Shown here piece by piece: positions 17,578 through 26,538 of a stretch of 47,574 nucleotides of DNA (positions within the stretch are counted from its first letter, which is position 1; each line of letters begins with the position of its first letter). The notes below the pieces were generated by a model that saw nothing but the letters and a program-made list of their open reading frames with translations, was not told the origin of the DNA and made no database searches. A program made the position numbers and the translations under genes. This DNA comes from Flavobacteriaceae bacterium (lineage in GTDB: Bacteria; Bacteroidota; Bacteroidia; Flavobacteriales; Flavobacteriaceae). The stretch lies in assembly GCA_023260435.1 (NCBI GenBank), contig JALQVG010000060.1:1-47574 (forward strand), in the 5' to 3' direction.

Positions 17578-18447
17578 ATGGCACAAAAGACATCAAATAG
17601 GCTCAAGCCAGGCGCCAAGAAGTGGCTGGACAAGTACCGATTGTTGGTTCAAAATGAGGACACACACGAAGAAAAGTTTTCGTTGACCCTCAATAGACTC
17701 AACGTTTTACTGCTTGTTTCTCTAGGTTCTTTTTTGTTGATTTTGATTACCACAGTGGTGATTGCATTTACCCCATTACGGGAATATATTCCAGGCTATG
17801 CTTCCACTAGCTTGAGAAAAAAGGCGGTGGAGCTTTCTGAGCAAACGGATTCGCTTCAGCAGGCATTGGCCCAGAACAATTTGTACCTAACCCGAGTTAT
17901 TGAAGCTCTTCGGGGCGATCTTCCGTTGGAGCAGGTAGCCGACACCTTGTTTTTACCTATCCCCAGCGATAGTATCGATGTCGATTTGTCCACCATTGCA
18001 GACGATTCACTGTTGCGGGTGGCGGTGGCTTTTGAGGACCGCGTCAATGTTTTTCCCGCACCTAACGCGGGACTCCAAGTGTTTTATCCCCCGGCGTCCG
18101 GGCCTTTTTCAAGTGCGTTTGAACCAGAACACAACCATTGGGCGCTCGACATTACTGCAGCTCCAGGAACCCCAGTTAAATCAGTCGCTCAAGGCACTGT
18201 GGTGTTTGCTGATTGGACCTCCAATCAAGGGTATGTTTTGGTGGTGGAGCATCAAGATCGATTTATCTCTGTGTACAAACATTGCGGAACATTGCTAAAA
18301 AGCCAGTCTGACCGCGTAAAAGCCGGCGAAGCGATCGCCACGGTAGGCAGCACTGGTTCTCTGAGCACCGGGCCCCACCTCCATTTCGAACTCTGGAAAG
18401 ACGGCGCACCAGTTAATCCAAACCTGTATATCGATTTTGCCCCATGA
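17578..18447 (+). CDS. M23 (LytM-type) peptidoglycan endopeptidase, membrane-anchored
   Basis: A 289-residue protein: about 40 cytoplasmic residues, one transmembrane segment (LLLVSLGSFLLILITTVVIAF), a periplasmic coiled-coil linker, and a C-terminal M23 domain. The zinc ligands are intact: H-x3-D in HWALD, and HLHFEL, with the supporting VYKHCG. It is therefore predicted to be an active DD-endopeptidase cutting peptide cross-links. ATG at 17578 (MAQKTSNRLKPG) is preferred over an in-frame ATG at 17506 because it starts the conserved part and follows the -7 box. Its stop overlaps the GH3-like start as ATGA. Confidence 0.9.
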   Translation: MAQKTSNRLKPGAKKWLDKYRLLVQNEDTHEEKFSLTLNRLNVLLLVSLGSFLLILITTVVIAFTPLREYIPGYASTSLRKKAVELSEQTDSLQQALAQNNLYLTRVIEALRGDLPLEQVADTLFLPIPSDSIDVDLSTIADDSLLRVAVAFEDRVNVFPAPNAGLQVFYPPASGPFSSAFEPEHNHWALDITAAPGTPVKSVAQGTVVFADWTSNQGYVLVVEHQDRFISVYKHCGTLLKSQSDRVKAGEAIATVGSTGSLSTGPHLHFELWKDGAPVNPNLYIDFAP

Positions 18448-19946
18448 GTATCAAGTCAATCGCCGCTAAAATCTACGCGTCCTGGGTGCATCAAAAAACC
18501 CAGCGATGGGCAAGTGCTCCACACGAAACCCAACAAAGAGTGTTTAAGTCGCTGATTAAGGCGGCTAGAACCACGGAATTTGGCCGAGACCATGATTTTG
18601 GCTCGATCAACTCCCACGCAGATTTTGTTTCCCGGGTGCCCGTTCGGGATTATGAAGGATTAAAGCCCTATGTGGAGCGCATCAAAGAAGGAGTTTCCGA
18701 TGTATTGTGGCCTGGCAAACCCCTTTATTTTGCCAAAACATCAGGAACCACCTCAGGGGTTAAGTACATCCCGATCACCGGACCAGGTATGAAGGCACAA
18801 GTAGAAGCCTCTAAAAACGCGATCTTGTCCTACATTCACGAAACGGGTAAAGCGGGTTTCGTCGACCGCAAAATGATTTTTCTGCAAGGGAGTCCTGAAC
18901 TCACCGAAGTAGGGGGGATAAAAACAGGAAGACTTTCAGGCATTTCCGCGCATTTTGTTCCTGCTTATTTGCAAAAAAACCGACTACCTTCTTGGAAAAC
19001 CAATTGCATCGAAGATTGGGAATCTAAAGTAGAGGCCATCGTCGCAGAGACCAAGGATCAAGACATGGGGGTAATTGCTGGCATACCCTCCTGGGTTCAA
19101 ATGTACTTTGAGCGCCTTCAGGCCCAAACAGGGATGTCTACCAAAGCCTTGTTTCCCAATTTTCAGTTGTTTATCTACGGAGGGGTGAATTACGAACCTT
19201 ACCGGGCCAAATTTGAAGCCTTGATGGGCGGACGCGTGGACAGCATTGAACTTTTCCCGGCTAGTGAAGGGTTTTTTGCCTATCAAGACAAACAACATGA
19301 GCGCGGGATGTTGTTGTTGCTCAACAGCGGAATTTTCTATGAGTTTATCGAGGCGGCAAGTTTTCACGAGCCTACAGCGAAAAGGCTCACCTTAGACCAA
19401 GTGCGCATTGGGGTAGATTACGTCTTGATCATCAGCACCCAGAGCGGTTTGTGGGGGTATAATATGGGAGATACCGTACAATTTACCTCAACCACGCCGT
19501 ATCGGGTGATCGTTTCAGGGCGCATCAAACACTTTATTTCGGCGTTTGGGGAGCACGTGATCGCCAAAGAGGTTGAATACGCGATGCAGCAGGCCTTGGC
19601 ACAGAGCGATGCGCAGATCAACGAATTTACAGTAGCGCCACAGATTACTCCGGAAAGCGGTTTGCCCTATCACGAGTGGTTGATCGATTTTGAGAAAATG
19701 CCAAGTGACCTGGAGGCATTTGCCCAGGCCCTAGATATCGCGATGAGGAGCCAAAACACCTATTACGACGACCTGATTGCCGGTTCTGTGTTGCGCAGGT
19801 TGGTTATCACCCCCCTAGGACGTAACTGTTTTTCGGATTATATGAGGTCATTGGGCCGTTTGGGCGGGCAAAACAAAGTCCAGCGACTGTCTAATGACCG
19901 CCAAATGGCCGATGCTTTACACGGCTTTAATACCTTAGCAAAATGA
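18444..19946 (+). CDS. GH3-like acyl-adenylating enzyme
   Basis: A 500-residue member of the GH3 auxin-responsive promoter family (ANL-like fold). Plant GH3 enzymes adenylate a carboxylic acid and join it to an amino acid; bacterial roles are unknown. The ATP-binding loop YFAKTSGTTSGVKYIP is clear, as are LFPASEGFFAYQ and the C-terminal hinge VSGRIKHFISAFGEHV. It overlaps the M23 gene by four bases and the next gene by one to four, so it belongs to a coupled operon. The substrate cannot be read from the sequence. Confidence 0.88.
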   Translation: MSIKSIAAKIYASWVHQKTQRWASAPHETQQRVFKSLIKAARTTEFGRDHDFGSINSHADFVSRVPVRDYEGLKPYVERIKEGVSDVLWPGKPLYFAKTSGTTSGVKYIPITGPGMKAQVEASKNAILSYIHETGKAGFVDRKMIFLQGSPELTEVGGIKTGRLSGISAHFVPAYLQKNRLPSWKTNCIEDWESKVEAIVAETKDQDMGVIAGIPSWVQMYFERLQAQTGMSTKALFPNFQLFIYGGVNYEPYRAKFEALMGGRVDSIELFPASEGFFAYQDKQHERGMLLLLNSGIFYEFIEAASFHEPTAKRLTLDQVRIGVDYVLIISTQSGLWGYNMGDTVQFTSTTPYRVIVSGRIKHFISAFGEHVIAKEVEYAMQQALAQSDAQINEFTVAPQITPESGLPYHEWLIDFEKMPSDLEAFAQALDIAMRSQNTYYDDLIAGSVLRRLVITPLGRNCFSDYMRSLGRLGGQNKVQRLSNDRQMADALHGFNTLAK

Positions 19947-21610
19947 TGAATCAATCAAGGGCGAGAGAGTCCACTAATGCGATCAAAAGAATTTATGTGG
20001 CCATGCAGCATTTGCTGAACCGTGGACACTACAAACCTATGGGAGAGTCAGGCAACGCGCTCCGCTCCGCCCTACTGGAGTTAAGGCCAGAAATCTATGG
20101 CTCGATTGCCGAAGACAAAACAGAACTCAATGGGCTGATCTATGTATTAGAGCGCCTTCCCGAAGGCATTGAGGAGTGTGTCCACATCAATTTGACTTCT
20201 GATGAGGGTTATGCCCAAACGCACCTTAAACCCATAGTACCCCCTAAACGCCGCAGAAATTGTTACCGCATCGACCCTGACCAGATGAACATCGAAATCA
20301 CCCGTGGTCGATCCGACGTATACGATATTTTGACCCATTTGACCTTTTTGTATTGGGAAGCCGATAAACTTCAGGAACGAGCCTGGCAGACAGACACACA
20401 AACCTTTAGCCACGATTGGGTTAAGTTTTCCTCAGTGATGGCTATGGAAGAACGCACGGAGGCAGATCGCGAGCGCGCCTTGATACATCTGGCCAGTATG
20501 ATGGGCAGAACGTATACAGAGGCTCGGGCTTTGTACACTAATTTTGCCACCCCCCAGGCTCCTGACCGAATGCTCTCATTGTTCTTCTGGCTGATCAAAC
20601 GCTCCATGGACGAACACACCCAAGGCATCAAGCGAAGCATTTCGTTTAGCCCTCTATTGCGCGAACGCATAGGCCACCACATCTACGGAGAGAAATGGGC
20701 CAATAACATCAAGAAAGTGCTTTCTGACCACCAATTGTTTAATCGCCCAATTCACTTGATCAGCGCCAACATGCACTCGGTCATGAACGCCCTCTACGCG
20801 GGTCACGCCTTGGAAGAGGACACCAAAGGGCTTACCGCTTTAGCTAGGTATGAACTGCTCAGCGCGTCAGAGAACGATCATTTGCGCAGTCAAGTAAAGG
20901 CCTATGCCCACGCCCACGGCATGATTTCAATTGACGACACTTCGGGAACCAACATCGATGTACAGGTGTTTGATATGGCTCAGTGTGTGTCGGGTGCATG
21001 CGCATTCAAAAGCGGAAAAAACCAAGACGAGCAACCCGTATTGGTGGTCATGGACTACGCATTTGGCGAACAAGCCTTTGAAACCGTCGACGAGTTTTTA
21101 AAACCGTTTGACACCCCAATCGGCGCTCAATACCTGAATATCGCTTCTGTTTCTATTATGGGAAAAGCGGGAATATTGGCCGGAGACAAAGGAGATTTGA
21201 TGATTCCGACAGCCCATATTTTTGAGGGCACAGCGGATAACTATCCATTTGAAAACGCGTTGTCTGTAGCTGATTTCACCGGCCACGGACTACAGGTGTT
21301 TGGCGGCCCGATGATTTCTGTGTTGGGGACTTCGCTCCAAAACAAAGACATCCTTTCCTATTTTCAAGCTTCCTCATGGGGGGTCATCGGATTGGAGATG
21401 GAGGGCGTTCACTACCAAAAAGCCATTCAAGCCGCAGCGAAAATCCGCAAAAACATTCGGGAGGATGTGGTGGTTCGCTATGCGTATTACGCTTCGGACA
21501 ACCCCTTGGAGACAGGGAGTACACTGGCTTCTGGAGGCCTAGGAACAACAGGCGTTAAACCTACCTACCTGATTACCGAGAAGATTTTGGAACAAATATT
21601 TAACGGATAA
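19943..21610 (+). CDS. DUF6909-like protein with a phosphorylase-like C-terminal region
   Basis: A 555-residue cytoplasmic protein without signal or membrane segments. I recognise it as a conserved Bacteroidota family, probably DUF6909 (name from memory). The N-terminal part starts with a helical region (RARESTNAIKRIYVAMQHL). From about residue 345 the sequence resembles nucleoside phosphorylases: an SVSIMGKAGILAG segment, GDLMIPTAHIFEG, and GVIGLEMEGVHYQKA, which is very like the MEG motif that binds ribose in the PNP/UDP phosphorylase family. This match is by eye. The start is ATG at 19943 or 19946, overlapping the GH3-like stop. Confidence 0.65.
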   Translation: MMNQSRARESTNAIKRIYVAMQHLLNRGHYKPMGESGNALRSALLELRPEIYGSIAEDKTELNGLIYVLERLPEGIEECVHINLTSDEGYAQTHLKPIVPPKRRRNCYRIDPDQMNIEITRGRSDVYDILTHLTFLYWEADKLQERAWQTDTQTFSHDWVKFSSVMAMEERTEADRERALIHLASMMGRTYTEARALYTNFATPQAPDRMLSLFFWLIKRSMDEHTQGIKRSISFSPLLRERIGHHIYGEKWANNIKKVLSDHQLFNRPIHLISANMHSVMNALYAGHALEEDTKGLTALARYELLSASENDHLRSQVKAYAHAHGMISIDDTSGTNIDVQVFDMAQCVSGACAFKSGKNQDEQPVLVVMDYAFGEQAFETVDEFLKPFDTPIGAQYLNIASVSIMGKAGILAGDKGDLMIPTAHIFEGTADNYPFENALSVADFTGHGLQVFGGPMISVLGTSLQNKDILSYFQASSWGVIGLEMEGVHYQKAIQAAAKIRKNIREDVVVRYAYYASDNPLETGSTLASGGLGTTGVKPTYLITEKILEQIFNG

Positions 21611-21619
21611 ATCGGGGAA

Positions 21620-22645
21620 ATGGATACAGGGGCGCATCAACGCATTTTGGTCACCGGAGGAGCGGGCTTTATTGGGTCTCATCTGATACTTCGTTTGGTG
21701 CAGGAATTTCCTCAATGGACGATCCACAACCTAGACGCCCTGACCTATGCGGCAGATCTGACTCCCTTAATACCTGTCAGTCAAGCGCCAAATTATCATT
21801 TTCACCACCTGGACATCACTGATGTTAACGCCTTGACCGAGCTTTGGTCGACCTACCCCTTTGATGCGGTGATTCATTTGGCCGCAGAAAGCCACGTAGA
21901 TCGCTCCATCCAAGGCCCTGAGGTGTTTTTGACCACGAATGTACAGGGAACACTCAATTTGTTGACACTGGCGATAAAACACTGGAAAGACCAACCCAAA
22001 AAAAGATTTCATCACATCAGCACCGACGAGGTTTATGGCTCACTTGGGTCAACGGGCTATTTCACCGAGCAGACCCCTTACGCCCCAAACTCCCCTTATG
22101 CCGCTTCAAAGGCGAGTGCAGACCATTGGGTGAGGGCCTATGCACATACCTTTGGGTTAAATGCCGTGATCACCAATTGTTCCAACAACTATGGGCCCCA
22201 CCAACACCCTGAAAAACTAATTCCGCTGTGCGTGGAACGCATGTCGCGCTTAGAGCCCGTACCACTATACGGCGATGGTCTTCAAGTGAGGGATTGGTTG
22301 CATGTTTCGGACCATGTGGAGGGAATTATTCAGGTTTTTCTCCGAGCAGAGCCCGGATCTCAATATGTCATTGGCGGTAGAAACGAGTGGAAAAACAAGG
22401 ATTTATTGGAACAAATCGCCGCAGTTGTGGATCGACAGCTAGCCAGACCCATGGGCACTTCTGCTGCTCTGATCACCCCTGTTCAAGACCGACCAGGACA
22501 TGACCGCAGGTACGCGATTGACCCTCAAAAAATAGAAAATGAATTGGGGTGGTCTGCCCAAAAAGACATGCCCTCTGGACTAGAAGAAACAGTTGCTTGG
22601 TGTCTAAAACGATCACAATCAAGTGTAAACACCCGCAAAACATGA
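21620..22645 (+). CDS. rfbB: dTDP-glucose 4,6-dehydratase
   Basis: Second step of dTDP-L-rhamnose synthesis, dehydrating dTDP-glucose to the 4-keto-6-deoxy sugar. This is a 341-residue extended SDR enzyme: NAD-binding GGAGFIGSH near the N-terminus, AAESHVDRSI, the STDEVYG motif and the catalytic YAASK. DRPGHDRRYAID near the C-terminus is typical of RfbB. It begins nine bases after the DUF6909-like gene and its TGA overlaps the rfbA ATG. Confidence 0.96.
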   Translation: MDTGAHQRILVTGGAGFIGSHLILRLVQEFPQWTIHNLDALTYAADLTPLIPVSQAPNYHFHHLDITDVNALTELWSTYPFDAVIHLAAESHVDRSIQGPEVFLTTNVQGTLNLLTLAIKHWKDQPKKRFHHISTDEVYGSLGSTGYFTEQTPYAPNSPYAASKASADHWVRAYAHTFGLNAVITNCSNNYGPHQHPEKLIPLCVERMSRLEPVPLYGDGLQVRDWLHVSDHVEGIIQVFLRAEPGSQYVIGGRNEWKNKDLLEQIAAVVDRQLARPMGTSAALITPVQDRPGHDRRYAIDPQKIENELGWSAQKDMPSGLEETVAWCLKRSQSSVNTRKT

Positions 22646-23538
22646 CCCACCGCGCAAAGCCCATGAAAGGAATCGTATTGGCTGGAGGTACTGGAACCCG
22701 GCTACACCCGCTCACCTTGGGCGTCAGTAAGCAGCTGATGCCTATTTACAACAAGCCGATGATCTATTATCCCATCGCGACCCTGGTTTCTTCTGGGATA
22801 CAGGAAATTCTGCTGATCACCACCCCACAAGACGCTTCTTTGTTTAAGACGTTACTGAGGGACGGATCTGCTTGGGGAATCAGGTTTACTTATTTGACCC
22901 AGTCAAAACCGGAGGGCATAGCCCAAGCGCTGGTTTTGGCAGAAGCTTTTTTAGACGGCGCTCCAGCGGCGTTGATTTTAGGGGACAATCTGTTCCACGG
23001 GAAAGGCCTGTCCGATTTGTTGCGCCAACAGACGAATCCATCAGGCGCCACGATTTTTGGTTATGCAGTCAACGATCCTGAGCGTTATGGAGTGATTGCA
23101 TTTGACGCTCAGATGAACCCGGTAGATTTGATCGAAAAACCGAGCAATCCGCCTTCAACCTATGCCGTTCCAGGCATCTATTTTTACAACCACGAGGCAC
23201 CAGCCAGGGCCAAAGCAGTGACCAAAAGCGGACGCGGCGAATACGAGATCACCGAGGTAAATAAATCATATCTCAAGGACGGGGCCCTGAGTGTCGTGCT
23301 GTTAGATCCCGGATTTACTTGGTTGGATACGGGAACATTTGCCGCATTGAGCGAGGCCAGTCAGTTTGTTGAGGTGTTGGAAAACAGGCAAGGTCAATTG
23401 ATTGGCGCTCCTGAATGGGCCGCTTTTCAAGCGGGATTTATTGATGCAGATCAGTTAAGCGCTTTGGCGACTCCGCTGATGCGCAGTGGATATGGACAAC
23501 AATTGCTTAAAGCACTGAACAGTTATGGAGCGCGTTGA
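22642..23538 (+). CDS. rfbA: Glucose-1-phosphate thymidylyltransferase
   Basis: First step of the dTDP-rhamnose pathway, making dTDP-glucose from glucose-1-phosphate and dTTP. The nucleotidyltransferase signature GGTGTRLHPLT and KQLMPIYNKPMIYYP are intact, as are LGDNLFHG and the WLDTGT motif. The start is ATG at 22642, overlapping the rfbB stop as ATGA, or ATG at 22663 (MKGIVLAGG), where most family members begin. The 298 or 291 residues fit either way. Confidence 0.95.
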   Translation: MTHRAKPMKGIVLAGGTGTRLHPLTLGVSKQLMPIYNKPMIYYPIATLVSSGIQEILLITTPQDASLFKTLLRDGSAWGIRFTYLTQSKPEGIAQALVLAEAFLDGAPAALILGDNLFHGKGLSDLLRQQTNPSGATIFGYAVNDPERYGVIAFDAQMNPVDLIEKPSNPPSTYAVPGIYFYNHEAPARAKAVTKSGRGEYEITEVNKSYLKDGALSVVLLDPGFTWLDTGTFAALSEASQFVEVLENRQGQLIGAPEWAAFQAGFIDADQLSALATPLMRSGYGQQLLKALNSYGAR

Positions 23539-24070
23539 TACCCATTTATCGGGCTGTGCCCTGTTGAAGCCTTTGGTGCGTGAAGACGAGCGGGGCTATT
23601 TTTTTGAGTCCTTTCGCACAGATTTGTTTGAACAACTGATGGGTCATTCTTTTACTGTGGTGCAGCAAAATGAGTCCAGCTCAAAATACGGCGTGGTGCG
23701 CGGTTTGCATTGGCAAATCCCTCCACGCGCTCAAGCCAAGTTGATTCGCGTACTGAGCGGTGAAATCCGCGATGTGGTGGTGGACCTCCGCCCAGAATCA
23801 CGTACTTTTGGCCAGCATTACAGCTGTGTGCTCAGCGCGGAAAACAAACACCAGCTGTTCGTCCCCCAAGGGTTTGCCCATGGGTTTTCCGTATTGAGCA
23901 CCCAGGCTATAGTCGCTTACAGCTGCGATGCGCTATATGCCCCAGCCCATGAACGCGGGTTGCATCCATTGGATCCTGATTTAGGAATTGATTGGGGCCT
24001 AAAACCCGAGGATTACGTGTTGTCTGCAAAAGACGCTCAGCAGCCTCTTTGGAAAGACTACCAACCATGA
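23525..24070 (+). CDS. rfbC: dTDP-4-dehydrorhamnose 3,5-epimerase
   Basis: Third step of the pathway: inverts C3 and C5 of the keto sugar. A 181-residue cupin of typical RfbC length, with QNESSSKYGVVRGLHWQ (catalytic His) and FVPQGFAHGFSVLS. It starts inside the last 14 bases of rfbA and ends overlapping rfbD, so the four enzymes are translated from one tightly coupled mRNA. Confidence 0.95.
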   Translation: MERVDTHLSGCALLKPLVREDERGYFFESFRTDLFEQLMGHSFTVVQQNESSSKYGVVRGLHWQIPPRAQAKLIRVLSGEIRDVVVDLRPESRTFGQHYSCVLSAENKHQLFVPQGFAHGFSVLSTQAIVAYSCDALYAPAHERGLHPLDPDLGIDWGLKPEDYVLSAKDAQQPLWKDYQP

Positions 24071-24915
24071 AACACGTTTTAGTTACCGGTGCCCTCGGAC
24101 AATTAGGCAGTACATTTCAAAGATTGGCCCACCGATTTCCCGGCTTGGAGTTTGTTTGGATGGATCGAAATTCGTTGGACATCACAGACCCTGAAGCGGT
24201 GTCACAAGCACTGGCCCAACGCAGATACAGCTATTTGTTGAATTGCGCGGCATATACCGCAGTGGATCAAGCGGAAAGCGAACCCGAGGCGGCAGACCGA
24301 ATCAACCATTTAGGAGCCTGTGTGTTGGCCCAAGGGTGCGCAGACGCAGGCGTTCACTTGGTTCATATTTCGACGGACTATGTATTTGACGGAACCTCTT
24401 CGATTGCGTATACCCCAGAGGACGCCCCCAACCCACAAGGGGTTTATGGGGCTACCAAGTGGAAGGGGGAACAGTGCGTTAGTCGTTATGCCCAGCGATA
24501 CACGACCGTTCGCACCTCTTGGTTGTACGACCGCACCGGCAAGAACTTTGTGCAGACGATGTTGCGGTTGTCCCAGACCCAAAAAGAACTCAGAGTGGTC
24601 AACGATCAAATAGGTTCGCCGACGTTTACAGAAGATTTAGCCTGGGCTATAGGCGCCCATATGGAGCAAGGCACTTTGCCCAAAGGCATCACCCATTTCA
24701 GCAATACGGGCTCGTGCAGTTGGTTTGAGTTTGCCCAAGCCATTTTTGAAGAGCGAGGGATAGACATCCATGTGGCTCCTGTCAGCTCTGCGGCTTACCA
24801 AGCCGCAGCACCCCGCCCCGCCTATTCTCTGTTGGCATTAACGCCCCAATACTCATCTAGGCCTTGGAGAGCGGCCCTTAAAGACGCATTAACCACCCAT
24901 AACCAAACCCCATGA
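24067..24915 (+). CDS. rfbD: dTDP-4-dehydrorhamnose reductase
   Basis: Last step, giving dTDP-L-rhamnose for surface polysaccharides. A 282-residue SDR: GALGQLG near the N-terminus, STDYVFDG, and the catalytic YGATKWKGE. The ATG at 24067 overlaps the rfbC stop as ATGA, and the TGA overlaps the purD start in the same way. The order B-A-C-D gives the full pathway with no extra genes. Confidence 0.95.
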   Translation: MKHVLVTGALGQLGSTFQRLAHRFPGLEFVWMDRNSLDITDPEAVSQALAQRRYSYLLNCAAYTAVDQAESEPEAADRINHLGACVLAQGCADAGVHLVHISTDYVFDGTSSIAYTPEDAPNPQGVYGATKWKGEQCVSRYAQRYTTVRTSWLYDRTGKNFVQTMLRLSQTQKELRVVNDQIGSPTFTEDLAWAIGAHMEQGTLPKGITHFSNTGSCSWFEFAQAIFEERGIDIHVAPVSSAAYQAAAPRPAYSLLALTPQYSSRPWRAALKDALTTHNQTP

Positions 24916-26186
24916 AAGTACTGATTTTAGGTTCCGGAGCAAGAGAACACACAATGGCTTGGAAGTTGTCCCAAAGTCCAGAAAACCCCCACATTTATGT
25001 GGCACCAGGAAATGCTGGAACGGCGGATGTAGCCACTAATTTACCGTTATCGGTCACTGATTTTACCGGAATTGCCCAGGCGGTTCATCAGTTCGGGATT
25101 GACCTCGTTTTGGTGGGGCCTGAGGACCCCTTGGTGCAAGGAATTAGCGATTTTTTTGCTGCGGACCCAACACTCGCTCATGTACCGGTTATTGGACCGA
25201 ACAAAACGGCCGCTCAGCTTGAGGGAAGCAAGCAGTACGCCAAGGAGTTTTTAATCAGACACGGCATCCCCACAGCGGCCTATGCGGCATTTACGGCCGA
25301 TACACTCGCCGAGGGTCAAGCGTTTTTAACCACTTTAAAAGCGCCTTATGTGTTGAAAGCCGATGGATTGGCCGCTGGTAAAGGTGTTTTAATTCTATCA
25401 GATTTACAGGAAGCACAATCGGCCTTGGCCGAAATGTTGGTGGACCAGAAATTTGGCGCAGCGAGCCAGACGGTCGTTATTGAGGAGTTTTTGAGCGGGA
25501 TTGAGTTGAGCTGTTTTGTACTCACGGATGGCACGAGCTATAAAGTTTTGCCCACCGCTAAAGACTACAAACGCATTGGCGAGGGAGATACGGGACTCAA
25601 CACAGGAGGCATGGGCGCTATTTCCCCAGTGCCTTTTGCGGATCAGGAGTTTTTGGACAAGGTACATGAGCGCATAGTGGTTCCAACCATTGAAGGATTG
25701 AAAAAAGACAACATAACGTATGTAGGGTTCATTTTCATAGGACTGATCAAGGTTGGGGACGATCCATTTGTGATCGAATACAACGTGCGCATGGGCGATC
25801 CGGAAACCGAAGTGGTTTTGCCGCGCATCAAGACAGATTTATTGACTTTGCTTCGCGCAACGGGCCAAGGAAAACTGCACGAGGTAGCCTTAGAGACGGA
25901 CACCAGAACCGCGACTACCGTAATGGCCGTTGCGGGGGGGTATCCAGAAGCCTACGAAAAAGGACATCCAATATCAGGGATAGATCAGGTGAAGAACGCC
26001 TTGGTATTTCAAGCAGGAACAGCCCAAAATGGGGATCAAGTATGCACTAACGGAGGAAGGGTTCTAGCGGTAACCGCTTTTGGAACAGACTACAAACAGG
26101 CTTTGGCCCAGTCGTATTTAGGGTTGAGCCAGATCAGTTTCCAAGACATGTATTACCGGAAAGATTTGGGATTTGACTTGGGGTAA
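24912..26186 (+). CDS. purD: Phosphoribosylamine-glycine ligase
   Basis: GARS, an ATP-grasp enzyme that joins glycine to phosphoribosylamine in purine synthesis. The 424-residue length is typical. It starts MKVLILGSGAREHTMAW, then GPEDPLVQGI, the ATP-grasp VLKADGLAAGKGV, GLNTGGMGAISP and EYNVRMGDPETE. It overlaps rfbD by four bases although it belongs to a different pathway, so it is the distal gene of a long mixed operon. A stem-loop follows the stop. Confidence 0.96.
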   Translation: MKVLILGSGAREHTMAWKLSQSPENPHIYVAPGNAGTADVATNLPLSVTDFTGIAQAVHQFGIDLVLVGPEDPLVQGISDFFAADPTLAHVPVIGPNKTAAQLEGSKQYAKEFLIRHGIPTAAYAAFTADTLAEGQAFLTTLKAPYVLKADGLAAGKGVLILSDLQEAQSALAEMLVDQKFGAASQTVVIEEFLSGIELSCFVLTDGTSYKVLPTAKDYKRIGEGDTGLNTGGMGAISPVPFADQEFLDKVHERIVVPTIEGLKKDNITYVGFIFIGLIKVGDDPFVIEYNVRMGDPETEVVLPRIKTDLLTLLRATGQGKLHEVALETDTRTATTVMAVAGGYPEAYEKGHPISGIDQVKNALVFQAGTAQNGDQVCTNGGRVLAVTAFGTDYKQALAQSYLGLSQISFQDMYYRKDLGFDLG

Positions 26187-26190
26187 AAAA

Positions 26191-26215
26191 TAAGGGCGGC
26201 CTATGGCCGCCCTTA
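26191..26215 (-). terminator. Terminator of the DUF6341-like gene, hairpin also after purD
   Basis: A perfect 11-bp stem TAAGGGCGGCC / GGCCGCCCTTA with a TAT loop. A T run follows only on the minus strand, so it is an intrinsic terminator for the minus-strand gene. For purD it is a hairpin without a U tract. Confidence 0.8.
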
Positions 26216-26238
26216 GTGTGTTCATGGGGCGCAAACTA

Positions 26239-26460
26239 CTACAGGAAAGAGTGCGCCGAGTTGTCTTTGTTTTCTTCTTTGCGCTCGTTGAAGCCCTTGA
26301 GTTGTTTCATCCAATAACCGAAGGCGGTCATGCCGATAAGCACAAAAATCCAATTCACTGTGTTGGCAAGCCACCAGTTGTCCATAAAACGCAACACGTC
26401 ATAGGGAATGAACAATCCGTCAACAAATAGGCTTTCAATGAATTTCCAAAACGCTTTCAT
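26239..26460 (-). CDS. DUF6341-like small membrane protein
   Basis: A 73-residue protein with a central hydrophobic segment (WWLANTVNWIFVLIGMTAFGYW) and a conserved charged tail NERKEENKDNSAHSFL. I recognise it as a flavobacterial family (DUF6341, from memory), sometimes mislabelled uracil phosphoribosyltransferase in databases; it has no such domain. ATG at 26460 (MKAFWKFIESLF) is chosen over an upstream ATG at 26481 because conserved members begin this way. It lies between purD and the divergent DUF6427 gene, an arrangement common in flavobacteria. Function unknown. Confidence 0.75.
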   Translation of the reverse strand: MKAFWKFIESLFVDGLFIPYDVLRFMDNWWLANTVNWIFVLIGMTAFGYWMKQLKGFNERKEENKDNSAHSFL

Positions 26461-26538
26461 GTGTGGTATTTTTGAGGTCAAAGCGCCTTGCGGGCGACTT
26501 TGAATTATATTTACCGAGCAAAAATAGAAAAAGCCGCG

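Noticed and set aside
22990-23008. TGTTCCACGGGAAAGG in rfbA resembling parS
   Set aside because: Only the left half matches; the sequence encodes the conserved NLFHG motif of RfbA, which explains it.
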